DNA of 11,108 nucleotides, from NCBI GenBank assembly GCA_002450255.1, contig DJYW01000069.1, positions 5,247-16,354 of the forward strand, given 5' to 3'. This DNA is from Gammaproteobacteria bacterium UBA6968 (GTDB lineage: Bacteria > Pseudomonadota > Gammaproteobacteria > Pseudomonadales > Azotimanducaceae). Below, in pieces: positions 1 to 6,732 of the stretch (the first letter of the stretch is position 1; every line of letters starts with the position of its first letter). The notes under the pieces were generated by a model. The model made no database searches. It worked only from the letters and a program-made list of their open reading frames with translations, and was not told the DNA's origin. The translations under genes were made by a program, and so were the position numbers.

Positions 1-147
1 TAGATAGAGGTAGAAATAGAGGCTAGGAAAAGAAAGGGGAAAAGACCAGAGACACGCCGGCAAGGCTTAACGGTTTTCTCAACAGCCTGGCTGCGAACTA
101 AGCCCAGCTCACCAGCGGCTATTTTCTCATCCGAGTAAGCCTATTAC
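1..147. repeat. Region downstream of ugd with nested inverted repeats and a purine-rich tract
   Basis: No gene is visible here. Bases 1-50 are strongly purine-rich on the + strand, with loosely repeated TAGA/GAGG units. At 64-104 an outer inverted repeat, GGCTTA (64-69) and TAAGCC (99-104), encloses a compact palindrome CAGCCTGGCTG (83-93). A third small inverted repeat, CCTA (140-143) with TAGG, straddles the ugd stop codon. On the minus strand these lie directly after ugd, so they could fold in the 3' end of its transcript. No clean hairpin followed by a T-run is present, so a classical intrinsic terminator is not supported. Confidence 0.35.
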
Positions 148-1500
148 TTAGGACGACTTGTGCTCAGCACGACCGATACTGTAGTAAGCAAATCCAAGGT
201 CGTTCATCTGCTGCGGGTTATAAAGATTACGCCCATCTAAAATCAGCGGTGTTTGTAGTTGTTTTTTTATCTCTAAGAAGTCGGGGCTTCTAAATTCATT
301 CCACTCCGTCACCACAATCAACCCGTCACAGCCATTACCTGCTTCATCTTTAAGAGTCGCTGCTTTATTTCTGCACAGGGTCAGCGCGCCTTCGTCGGCA
401 AAAATGCGGGCGGCTTCTTGTGCTGCTTCGGGGTCGTATGCCCGTACCGATGCGCCGGCGGCGCTGATTAATTTGATTAGGGTTTGGCTCGGTGCTTCGC
501 GCATGTCGTCTGTATTGGGTTTGAAGGCCAAGCCCCACAGGGCGAATGTTTTGCCCTGAATGTCGCCATTAAAGTGGGCGACCAATTTATCAAACAACAC
601 GCGTTTTTGATCCGCGTTCACTGCTTCAACACTATTCACAATGCGGGTTTCGTAATCTACCGAGGCTCCAATCTGAATCAACGCTTTCACATCTTTAGGA
701 AAGCAAGAGCCGCCATAGCCTGTACCAGCGTATATAAAGTGGTGGCCAATACGTGAATCGGAGCCTATGCCGCGACGTACTGCTTCAATATCCGCACCAA
801 GCCGGTCGGCAAGATTAGCCAACTCGTTCATTAAACTGATGCGGGTCGCCAGCATGACATTGCCCGCATATTTGGTGAGTTCCGCTGAACGCACGTCCAT
901 ATGCACAATTTTGTCGTGGTTGCGGTTGAAGGGTGCGTATAGATCTTCAAGTTTTTGCGCGGCATACGCGCTATCGGAACCGATGACGACACGGTCAGGT
1001 TTCATGAAGTCGCTGATCGCAGCACCTTCTTTCAAAAACTCTGGATTAGAGACCACATGGAACGGAATATTGGCGTCTCGCGCCGCCAGCACCTCTGCGA
1101 TCTTCGCTTTAACCTGGTCGCCTGTGCCTACTGGCACTGTCGATTTGTCTATCACGATGGTTTCCGCTTGCATGTGCTCGCCAATGCTTTGCGCTACTGC
1201 CAGTACGTACTGTAAATCCGCGGAACCGTCTTCATCTGACGGCGTCCCTACGGCAATGAAAATGATCTCGCCGTGCTGAACGCCGGTTTCTATATCGGTG
1301 GCAAACCCCAGGTGGCCTTTGATCATATTGTCTTTGACCATGGCTTCTAAGCCTGGTTCAAAGATTGGGATAACGCCTTGGCTTAAGCCAGCAACTTTGG
1401 CCTCGTCAATGTCGATGCATAAAACACTGTTGCCCATTTCGGCAAAGCAAGCGCCAGTTACCAAGCCAACATAACCCGATCCAAAAATTGTAATTCTCAA
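148..1500 (-). CDS. ugd: UDP-glucose 6-dehydrogenase
   Basis: This cytoplasmic enzyme oxidises UDP-glucose to UDP-glucuronate with two NAD+, supplying precursors for capsule, exopolysaccharide or modified LPS. The 450-residue protein has the usual family length. The N-terminal Rossmann fold opens with GSGYVG (7-12), followed by the acidic end of strand 2 (D30/D32). VGTP is at 84-87, STVPVGT at 120-126 and NPEFLKEG at 152-159. The central helix carries K210 and N214 (TKYAGN). The catalytic cysteine is C266 in GGSCFPKD (263-270), with K270 behind it. The C-terminal UDP-binding domain has [16 protein letters not shown] (323-338). Translation begins at a TTG codon (1498-1500 on the minus strand) preceded by AAGGA with a 7 nt gap; the reading frame matches the family N-terminus [12 protein letters not shown] exactly, so the start is well supported. 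The gene stands alone, divergent from gor, with no polysaccharide genes in the window. The identification is firm; the polysaccharide it serves is unknown. Confidence 0.97.
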   Translation of the reverse strand: MRITIFGSGYVGLVTGACFAEMGNSVLCIDIDEAKVAGLSQGVIPIFEPGLEAMVKDNMIKGHLGFATDIETGVQHGEIIFIAVGTPSDEDGSADLQYVLAVAQSIGEHMQAETIVIDKSTVPVGTGDQVKAKIAEVLAARDANIPFHVVSNPEFLKEGAAISDFMKPDRVVIGSDSAYAAQKLEDLYAPFNRNHDKIVHMDVRSAELTKYAGNVMLATRISLMNELANLADRLGADIEAVRRGIGSDSRIGHHFIYAGTGYGGSCFPKDVKALIQIGASVDYETRIVNSVEAVNADQKRVLFDKLVAHFNGDIQGKTFALWGLAFKPNTDDMREAPSQTLIKLISAAGASVRAYDPEAAQEAARIFADEGALTLCRNKAATLKDEAGNGCDGLIVVTEWNEFRSPDFLEIKKQLQTPLILDGRNLYNPQQMNDLGFAYYSIGRAEHKSS

Positions 1501-1714
1501 AGTGCGATCCTTTTAGCCAATGTTTTTCGCGATCACTTCAAACAGCCAATAGCCACTTCATTGCATATTGAGGCTGCCGAGTTTGGCCACTCGTCATCGC
1601 CGGCTGTTAGCCTAATTCCTAATACGCTGTATCTTAATGAACCTGCTGTCTCACGCCTAGCCGAATACACTATGACGCTGTATCGTCTCGCAGCAAATGG
1701 TAAAGGGTAGAACA
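1501..1714. promoter_or_regulatory. Divergent ugd/gor upstream region with a 10 bp direct repeat
   Basis: These 214 bases must carry the promoters for both ugd (minus) and gor (plus). The decamer ACGCTGTATC occurs twice in the same orientation, at 1624-1633 and 1675-1684, 51 bp start to start; the second copy lies about 30 bp before the gor start codon. A TACACT hexamer at 1666-1671 could be a -10 element for gor, but I see no convincing -35 at the right distance. No OxyR-like palindrome is recognisable, although gor is an OxyR target in some enterobacteria. The regulatory role is inferred from position only. Confidence 0.35.
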
Positions 1715-3094
1715 ATGACATTTGACTATGACTTGTTTGTTATGGGCGCTGGATCAGGCGGCGTGCGAGCGAGCCGAATGTCGGCCGCCAACGGTGCCCG
1801 AGTCGCGGTCGCTGAAAGCACTTATTTGGGTGGGACCTGCGTAAACGTAGGCTGTGTACCCAAAAAACTTTTTGTATATGGTGCGCATTACGCCGAAGAC
1901 TTCGAGGATGCTGCTGCATACGGCTGGTCGGTGCATTCTGAAACCTTCGATTGGCCGCGTTTGCGCGACAACAAGACTCGCGAAATCGAACGCTTGAACG
2001 GTATTTACGCCAACCTACTTGATTCTGCCGGCGTGACAACTTTCCACGGTGAAGCGCGTCTGCTGGACCCACACACCATCTCCATCAATTCGGCTGAAGG
2101 CGAGCAACAAGTTACTGCTGCGAACATTCTGATCGCTACCGGAGGTTGGCCTGTGGTGCCTGATTTTCCCGGTAAAGAGCATGTCATCACCTCCAACGAG
2201 GCGTTTTATCTGGAAACCTTTCCCAAGCGGGCAGTGGTTGTTGGCGGGGGTTATATCGCGGTGGAATTTGCGGGTATTTTCGCTGGGCTGGGCGCGCATA
2301 CTACGCTGATTTATCGCGGCTCTCAGTTTCTGCGGGGTTTCGATGACTCGGTGCGTGAGTTTGTACGCAAAGAGCTGTTGAAGAAAGGGATTCATCTGCT
2401 GTTTGAAACGGAAGTGACCGAGGTAGCGCCTCAGGCGGATTCGGCGGCCTATCAGGTGAGTCTCGATAATGGTTCTCAACTGGTTGCTGACACGGTGTTG
2501 TATGCAACTGGGCGGTCCCCAAAAACCGCAGGTATTGGGCTGGCTGAAGCAGGCGTGCAGTTGGGTGATCGAGGAGAAGTGCCCGTGAATGAGTGGTATC
2601 AGACTAATGTGCCGCATATTTATGCCATCGGTGATGTCACCGACCGGATTCAGTTGACGCCGGTAGCCATCGAAGAAGGGATGTGCATTGCCAACAATCT
2701 GTTCACTGATCGTCCCAAACAAACGCTGAACTACAACAATATTGCCACGGCGGTGTTTTGCCAGCCGAATATCGGCACGGTGGGTCTGACCGAAGCCGAA
2801 GCTGTGGCGGAGTACGCTGGCGATGTCGATATTTACGAGTCCGATTTTCGTCCGATGAAGCACACTCTATCTGGCCGCGATGAGCGCACACTGATGAAAA
2901 TGTTGGTTCGGCGTAGTACCGATCAAGTACTGGGGATTCATATGGTCGGCCCGGACTCCGGCGAGATCATTCAAGGTATGGCGGTTGCTATGGTCGCGGG
3001 TGCAACCAAACGCCAATTTGATGCGACTGTCGGCATTCATCCTACTGCAGCAGAGGAACTGGTAACGTTACGCAACACTTCCAGGAGCGCTTGA
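1715..3094 (+). CDS. gor: Glutathione-disulfide reductase (NADPH)
   Basis: This cytoplasmic FAD flavoenzyme reduces glutathione disulfide with NADPH and keeps the thiol pool reduced. The ATG at 1715 is preferred over the in-frame ATG at 1697 because AAAGGG (1702-1707) lies 7 nt before it and the protein then begins [16 protein letters not shown], like the family; this gives 459 residues. The FAD-binding motif is GAGSGG (11-16). The redox-active disulfide is C42/C47 in [13 protein letters not shown]. The NAD(P)-binding motif is [10 protein letters not shown] (177-186), and R201 and R207 in [11 protein letters not shown] sit where the NADPH 2'-phosphate arginines lie. The second FAD motif is AIGDV (304-308). 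The dimerisation domain ends with HPTAAEE (442-448), carrying the catalytic His442-Glu447 pair. These signatures favour glutathione reductase over lipoamide dehydrogenase or mercuric reductase; trypanothione reductase is not expected in bacteria. The alkaline phosphatase gene starts one base after its stop, so the two are probably co-transcribed. Confidence 0.95.
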   Translation: MTFDYDLFVMGAGSGGVRASRMSAANGARVAVAESTYLGGTCVNVGCVPKKLFVYGAHYAEDFEDAAAYGWSVHSETFDWPRLRDNKTREIERLNGIYANLLDSAGVTTFHGEARLLDPHTISINSAEGEQQVTAANILIATGGWPVVPDFPGKEHVITSNEAFYLETFPKRAVVVGGGYIAVEFAGIFAGLGAHTTLIYRGSQFLRGFDDSVREFVRKELLKKGIHLLFETEVTEVAPQADSAAYQVSLDNGSQLVADTVLYATGRSPKTAGIGLAEAGVQLGDRGEVPVNEWYQTNVPHIYAIGDVTDRIQLTPVAIEEGMCIANNLFTDRPKQTLNYNNIATAVFCQPNIGTVGLTEAEAVAEYAGDVDIYESDFRPMKHTLSGRDERTLMKMLVRRSTDQVLGIHMVGPDSGEIIQGMAVAMVAGATKRQFDATVGIHPTAAEELVTLRNTSRSA

Positions 3095-3095
3095 A

Positions 3096-4529
3096 ATGCA
3101 AACAGTGGACTTAGAAAACGGATTCCTTGGTCGGCCTAGATGGATTTTCCCGCAGATGTTGCTGCTGCTCTTAGTTTGTGCCGCGAGTACGGCACATGCC
3201 AAGAATGTGATCTTGTTCGTGGGCGATGGCATGGGTATCTCCACGGTCACAGCGGCACGGATATATGCGGGTCAGTTACAAGGTCTGCCAGGTGAGGAAT
3301 ATGACTTAGCATTCGATCGTTTCGATCACTTGGCTTTGATCAAAACCTACAACACAGACTCTCAGGTGCCCGATAGCGCGGGCACCATCAGCGCGATCAT
3401 GATGGGTGAAAAGACTCGCCGGGGCGTCCTGAATATTGGGCATGCCGGCGGGCGGGGCGATTGTGCCGCAGCGCTAAAAGAAACCCGCGTATCGCTTGCG
3501 GAAATGGCTGAAACCCGTGGGTTAGCAACCGGTATTGTCTCGACAGCGCGCATTACTCATGCCACACCGGCTGGTGCTTATGCACAGTCCGCTAGTCGCG
3601 ATTGGGAGGACAGTGCGACGCTGCCGGCGGCGGCTAAGCAGGCTGGTTGCGAGGACATTGCCGAACAATTGGTGTATATGCCGGAAGGCGACGGCTTGGA
3701 TGTGATTTTGGGCGGTGGTCGCCGCCATTTTTTGCCGGATTCAGAGGCCGATCCAGAGTACCCAGACAAAACTGGCGATCGTGACGACGGTGAGAATTTG
3801 ATTGCGCGTTGGCTGGCTGGCGATCAACAGCGCCGCTATGTTTGGAATTTGGCTGAGTTCGAAAAGCTTACCCCGGGCGCAGGGCAGATTTTGGGACTCT
3901 TCGAGCCGTCGCATATGCAGTACGAAGCCGACCGCCCGGACGACACGGGTGGCGAACCGTCGCTTGCCGACATGACACGTCTAGCGATTAAGCAACTCGC
4001 CGAAAATGAAGCCGGGTATTTCCTCATGGTTGAAGGCGGACGCATTGACCACGCTCATCACTTTGGCAACGCAAGCCGTGCACTGCAAGATACCGTTGCT
4101 TTGTCGGATGCCGTACAAGTGGCCGTTGATTTGGTTGATTTGCAGGAAACGCTGATTATTGTCACGGCAGATCACAGCCATACTATGACCATCAGCGGCT
4201 ATCCGCGACGTGGCAATCCGATTCTTGGCAAGGTTGAATTTTTGCCGGGCCAGGTCTTACCGGATGCAACGGGCAAGCCTTACACCACATTAAGTTACGC
4301 GAATGGTCCCGGTTTTAAAGAAAACCGACCCAATCTGACTAAGATCGATACAGAGGCGCTAAATTATCAACAAATCGCTAGCGTACCTATGGCATCCGAA
4401 ACCCATGCGGGTGAAGATGTAGCAGCTTTTGCTGTGGGCGTGAATGCTCATCAGGTCCGCGGCGTCATGGAACAAAACGAACTGTATGGCGTCATGCTCG
4501 AGGCACTTTTCCCGGCAGACGGTGATTAA
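3096..4529 (+). CDS. Exported alkaline phosphatase, vertebrate-like subtype
   Basis: This is a periplasmic or secreted phosphomonoesterase of the alkaline phosphatase family, releasing phosphate from organic esters. AGGAG (3083-3087) lies 8 nt before the ATG. Residues 1-35 read as a signal peptide: an unusually long N-region with R13/R15, a hydrophobic core (MLLLLLVCAAS, 21-31) and an AHA/K cleavage site. Metal and catalytic residues are all present: D44 (VGDGMG), nucleophile S94 in PDSAG, H156 and T158 (THATPAG), R168 (SRDW), E313, D318 and H322 (VEGGRIDHAHH), D359/H360 (TADHSH) and H437 (ETHAGEDV). His156 occupies the place of Asp153 in E. coli PhoA, as in mammalian and Vibrio-type enzymes, and E221, F269, E270 and E287 line up with the calcium site of human placental alkaline phosphatase as I recall it. 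C123 and C185 may form a disulfide. The 477-residue length is normal. Membership of the family is certain; the subtype rests on motif comparison from memory. No Pho box was identified, and expression may come from the gor promoter. Confidence 0.94.
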   Translation: MQTVDLENGFLGRPRWIFPQMLLLLLVCAASTAHAKNVILFVGDGMGISTVTAARIYAGQLQGLPGEEYDLAFDRFDHLALIKTYNTDSQVPDSAGTISAIMMGEKTRRGVLNIGHAGGRGDCAAALKETRVSLAEMAETRGLATGIVSTARITHATPAGAYAQSASRDWEDSATLPAAAKQAGCEDIAEQLVYMPEGDGLDVILGGGRRHFLPDSEADPEYPDKTGDRDDGENLIARWLAGDQQRRYVWNLAEFEKLTPGAGQILGLFEPSHMQYEADRPDDTGGEPSLADMTRLAIKQLAENEAGYFLMVEGGRIDHAHHFGNASRALQDTVALSDAVQVAVDLVDLQETLIIVTADHSHTMTISGYPRRGNPILGKVEFLPGQVLPDATGKPYTTLSYANGPGFKENRPNLTKIDTEALNYQQIASVPMASETHAGEDVAAFAVGVNAHQVRGVMEQNELYGVMLEALFPADGD

Positions 4530-4558
4530 AGTCCTCTAGAAAAGGTCATCAAAGAGGG

Positions 4559-4598
4559 TGCGGGATCTTTTCTTACGACTCGTAAAGACCATCCCGCA
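4559..4598. repeat. Long imperfect inverted repeat 3' of the alkaline phosphatase gene
   Basis: TGCGGGAT at 4559-4566 pairs with ATCCCGCA at 4591-4598, and the interior can continue with TCTTACGA (4571-4578) against TCGTAAAGA (4580-4588) with one bulged base, leaving a tiny loop. The hairpin starts 29 nt after the phosphatase stop. No T-run follows, so it is more likely a 3'-end stabilising or processing structure, or part of a Rho-dependent end, than a textbook intrinsic terminator. The pairing is seen directly; the role is inferred. Confidence 0.5.
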
Positions 4599-4673
4599 TC
4601 GCGTAAGTCTGGCTGATTTTCGGGTGCCTCGCGATTGTTGGTTACACTAGCCGATCTTCGAATCAACCGGCCA

Positions 4674-4748
4674 GACGCCTACAAAACCCGAGGGTTAAAA
4701 GGGGCCGCGCTTGCGCGGCAACCCGGCAAAGTGGGCGTCCTTTTGACG
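4674..4748 (+). ncRNA. Candidate structured RNA element upstream of the AGCS symporter
   Basis: Several pairings coexist in 75 bases. GACGCC (4674-4679) can close a multi-branched fold with GGCGTC (4734-4739). Inside it, AACCC (4685-4689) faces GGGTT (4692-4696), and GCCGCG (4704-4709) faces CGCGGC (4714-4719) across a CTTG tetraloop, a loop known to be unusually stable. The same GGGTT can instead pair with AACCC at 4720-4724, enclosing the GC hairpin. CGTC (4736-4739) can leave the closing stem to pair with GACG (4745-4748). Such mutually exclusive helices are typical of leader RNAs that switch. It does not match the glycine riboswitch often found before AGCS genes, nor any other class I can recall. 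Strand and function are inferred. Confidence 0.3.
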
Positions 4749-4753
4749 GGCTT

Positions 4754-4779
4754 CAGGCGACTTTGAACTGCCTGGTTTT
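4754..4779 (+). terminator. Weak intrinsic-terminator-like hairpin
   Basis: CAGGC (4754-4758) pairs with GCCTG (4770-4774) across an 11-base loop and is followed by GTTTT (4775-4779). The stem is only five base pairs, or six with a T-G pair, and the T-run is short, so termination would be partial at best. It lies directly after the cluster of competing pairings, where the expression platform of a leader RNA would be expected. It could equally mark the end of a transcript coming from the phosphatase operon. Confidence 0.3.
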
Positions 4780-4831
4780 AGTGGCTTGTGCGTCCGCAGC
4801 GTTGCGGCAGCTTGTTTAGAGGTTGTCTGTT

Positions 4832-4936
4832 TTGATTGTTTTGGGTTGGCTTATTCTGGTGCCGCTTACTGGTGTAGGCATTAGTTGGCTAGGCCTGAAG
4901 CGAGCTGACAATGCCAGGCCCCGCTGGGCTTGTTAG
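4832..4936 (+). CDS. Candidate 34-residue membrane peptide or nuoM-like remnant
   Basis: A TTG-started frame of 34 codons ends at a TAG (4934-4936). AGAGG (4818-4822) lies 9 nt before the TTG at 4832; another in-frame TTG lies at 4823, and a stop at 4817 bounds the frame upstream. The peptide has one uninterrupted hydrophobic stretch of about 22 residues containing GWLILVPLTG, then a positively charged tail KRADNARPRW. The spacing of WLIL-V-P, a downstream Trp and a PRW motif resembles the first membrane segment of NuoM (complex I) as I remember it. The frame stops where NuoM would continue, and I see no hydrophobic continuation in other frames. It could be a real small membrane protein, a leader peptide for the symporter, or a gene fragment. 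Chance cannot be excluded. Confidence 0.25.
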   Translation: MIVLGWLILVPLTGVGISWLGLKRADNARPRWAC

Positions 4937-5037
4937 CTGGTAAATCGAGCAGTGTCTTGCGCGCTATGGCGAGGCCAACGAAAGCACACACCGCAGTAGC
5001 AAACGAATAATGACAGTCAGTTTGGGAGCAGCCTCGA

Positions 5038-6732
5038 ATGATCACTTCGATTTTTGAATTTCTCGATCAAAATCTGGGCGGCGCCTTTTGGTTTCCGTTC
5101 CTCCTTCTTGGGGTAGGCTTAGTCTTCACCATTTATTTGGGGTTCCCTCAAATTCGGTTCTTCCGTCACGCTTGGCAAGTTTTGCGCGGCCGCTATTCGC
5201 ATCACGACGACCCCGGTGACACCAGTCATTTTCAAGCACTCTCCACCGCCTTATCCGGGACTGTTGGCACTGGCAATATTGGTGGCGTGGCTTTTGCCAT
5301 TTTCCTCGGTGGCCCCGCTGCGTTGTTCTGGATGTGGGCGACTGCCTTCTTCGGCATGACGACCAAGTATGTTGAGGTTTCTGTGAGCCACAAGTACCGC
5401 AAGCTAGATGACAACGGCTATATGGCCGGTGGTCCCATGTATTACATGAAGTACGGTTTGCAGCCCAAAGCACTGGGCATTGTCTTGGCCTACTTTTTCG
5501 CCATAGCCACCGTGGTGAGTTCGTTTGGCTCTGGCAACATGCCGCAGGCGAACAACATGGCAGTGGGGATTGAAACGTCTTTCGCTATACCGACCTGGAT
5601 CACAGGCGCAGTTTTAGCGACTTTGTTGGGCTTGGTTATTGTTGGCGGTATCCGCCGCATCGCTTTGGTCGCGTCGACGTTAGTGCCCTTGATGGGCGGT
5701 TTGTACGCCGCTGGCGCGATTGCTGTGCTTGCAACCCACTATGACAACATCCTGCCGTCGTTTATGGCGGTATTTCAGCAAGCATTTACCGGCTCGGCTG
5801 CGGTCGGCGGTTTTCTTGGGGCATCCTTTGCGTACGCCTTCAATCGCGGCGTGAATAGAGGCTTGTATTCCAATGAAGCGGGGCAGGGTTCTGCGCCTAT
5901 TGCTCACGCATCAGCAAAAACCAAAGAATCGGCTGCGGAGGGCATGGTGGCGATTCTCGAGCCGTTCATTGATACCTTGATTATCTGCACTCTTACCGGC
6001 CTGGTCATTTTGTCGTCGGGCGTGTGGCAGGAAAAACATGAAACTGACTTCGCCGTATTCGACACCGAAATTGTGGTTGGCGAGTTCAGCGAATCGAATC
6101 CAACTCATGTGGCTCAGTTGTCAGCGCATTTGGATCTCATTCCACCTAGCAATGATCCGGTTAAGCCCTTTACCGGAACTCTGACAAGCCAGGGCGGCGC
6201 ATTTGATCTGACTGGCATCACCATTCTGCACAATCGTTCGATAGCCGAAAATGTCATGGTCCTAAAAGCGGGGGAAGCCTATACCGGACCTGTTGAGATT
6301 GCCGATGGGGCGCTGGCGGAGAGCGGTTTTACCCTGCGCGGTGATTCACTGCTACATTCGGTGCCGCTAACTGCGCAGGCGTTTAAGAGTAGCTTCCTTG
6401 GCAGTGCGGGCGAGTACATGGTAACCATTGGGTTGGTCTTGTTTGCGTTCTCTACCGCTATTGCCTGGTCTTACTATGGCGACCGCGCAGTAACCTTTCT
6501 AGTGGGTACGCGCTGGGTACTACCGTACCGCATGCTCTATGTCGGCGGTTTCTTCCTGGCGACCATTGTGGACACCAGCTTACTGTGGCTGATCTCTGCA
6601 GTAACCGTCGCGCTAATGACCATACCCAATCTCATCGGCATAGCCCTGATGGCGCCAGAAGTGCGTCGTATGACCAACGATTACTGGCGCAAGCAGGATG
6701 GCTCAACCGAAGAATCTCAAAGCTCCGGCTGA
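5038..6732 (+). CDS. Alanine/glycine:cation symporter (AGCS family) with a large inserted loop
   Basis: This inner-membrane secondary transporter takes up alanine and/or glycine with Na+ (or H+). GGGAG (5024-5028) lies 9 nt before the ATG. The family signatures are clear: ALSTALSGTVGTGNIGGVA (67-85) and GVNRGLYSNEAGQGSAP (271-287). Hydrophobic helices are visible at about 15-35, 84-107, 145-163, 187-205, 208-231, 250-268, 306-327, 458-477, 500-518 and 520-539. At 564 residues it is about 100 longer than typical AGCS proteins. The excess sits between the helix ending near 327 (GLVILSSGVW) and the element LTAQAFKSSFLG (444-455), which normally follow each other closely. This insert (about 331-443) is hydrophilic and free of membrane helices. 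The start of the family domain and its end are intact, so this is an insertion and not a frameshift. The last 16 bp overlap the 3' end of sppA on the other strand. Substrate choice cannot be read from the sequence. Confidence 0.95.
   Translation: MITSIFEFLDQNLGGAFWFPFLLLGVGLVFTIYLGFPQIRFFRHAWQVLRGRYSHHDDPGDTSHFQALSTALSGTVGTGNIGGVAFAIFLGGPAALFWMWATAFFGMTTKYVEVSVSHKYRKLDDNGYMAGGPMYYMKYGLQPKALGIVLAYFFAIATVVSSFGSGNMPQANNMAVGIETSFAIPTWITGAVLATLLGLVIVGGIRRIALVASTLVPLMGGLYAAGAIAVLATHYDNILPSFMAVFQQAFTGSAAVGGFLGASFAYAFNRGVNRGLYSNEAGQGSAPIAHASAKTKESAAEGMVAILEPFIDTLIICTLTGLVILSSGVWQEKHETDFAVFDTEIVVGEFSESNPTHVAQLSAHLDLIPPSNDPVKPFTGTLTSQGGAFDLTGITILHNRSIAENVMVLKAGEAYTGPVEIADGALAESGFTLRGDSLLHSVPLTAQAFKSSFLGSAGEYMVTIGLVLFAFSTAIAWSYYGDRAVTFLVGTRWVLPYRMLYVGGFFLATIVDTSLLWLISAVTVALMTIPNLIGIALMAPEVRRMTNDYWRKQDGSTEESQSSG

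Larger units (their letters stand above)
4530..5037. other. 508 bp intergenic region between the phosphatase and the AGCS symporter
   Basis: This is the largest gap in the window. It contains, in order, a long inverted repeat (4559-4598), a cluster of GC-rich pairings (4674-4748), a weak terminator-like hairpin (4754-4779), another small hairpin CCGCA/TGCGG (4794-4807) and a 34-codon hydrophobic ORF (4832-4936). The last 100 bases before the symporter show only a 14-codon ATG ORF with no support and the symporter's ribosome binding site. I recognise no known riboswitch, tRNA, 6S, SRP, RNase P or tmRNA signature in it. A hexamer TACACT at 4643-4648 could be a -10 element, but no -35 partner is clear. 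Confidence 0.6.

Noticed and set aside
767..1279. A 170-codon open frame antisense to ugd
   Set aside because: It is entirely within ugd, Ser/Ala/Thr-rich, with no recognisable domain; it is best explained as a shadow of ugd codon usage.
1533..1721. A 62-codon minus-strand frame in the ugd/gor gap
   Set aside because: It overlaps the gor start, has no ribosome binding site or family resemblance, and its apparent internal RYSV repeat only reflects the ACGCTGTATC direct repeat in the DNA.
2015..2863. A 282-codon open frame antisense to gor
   Set aside because: It lies wholly inside the well-supported gor gene, has no membrane, catalytic or family motif, is rich in His/Arg/Gln in the way antisense frames of such genes are, and has no visible ribosome binding site.
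3156..3200. Lipobox in the alkaline phosphatase signal peptide (LLVC)
   Set aside because: The -1 residue is Val, which is disfavoured, and a good AHA signal peptidase I site follows, so ordinary secretion is more likely.
4559..4620. TPP riboswitch suggested by GGGTGCGGG
   Set aside because: Only the first short motif fits; the CTGAGA and downstream conserved boxes are absent.
4650..4672. T-arm-like TTCGAATC suggesting a tRNA
   Set aside because: Flanking bases do not form the five-pair T-stem, and no acceptor, D or anticodon stems can be found around it.
4530..5037. Glycine riboswitch before the AGCS symporter
   Set aside because: These are common before AGCS genes, but I find none of the conserved aptamer core sequences in the gap, so this class is not supported.
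6028..6366. Frameshift or gene fusion explaining the extra AGCS residues
   Set aside because: The frame is continuous, the family elements on both sides are in frame, and codon use in the insert looks like the rest of the gene.
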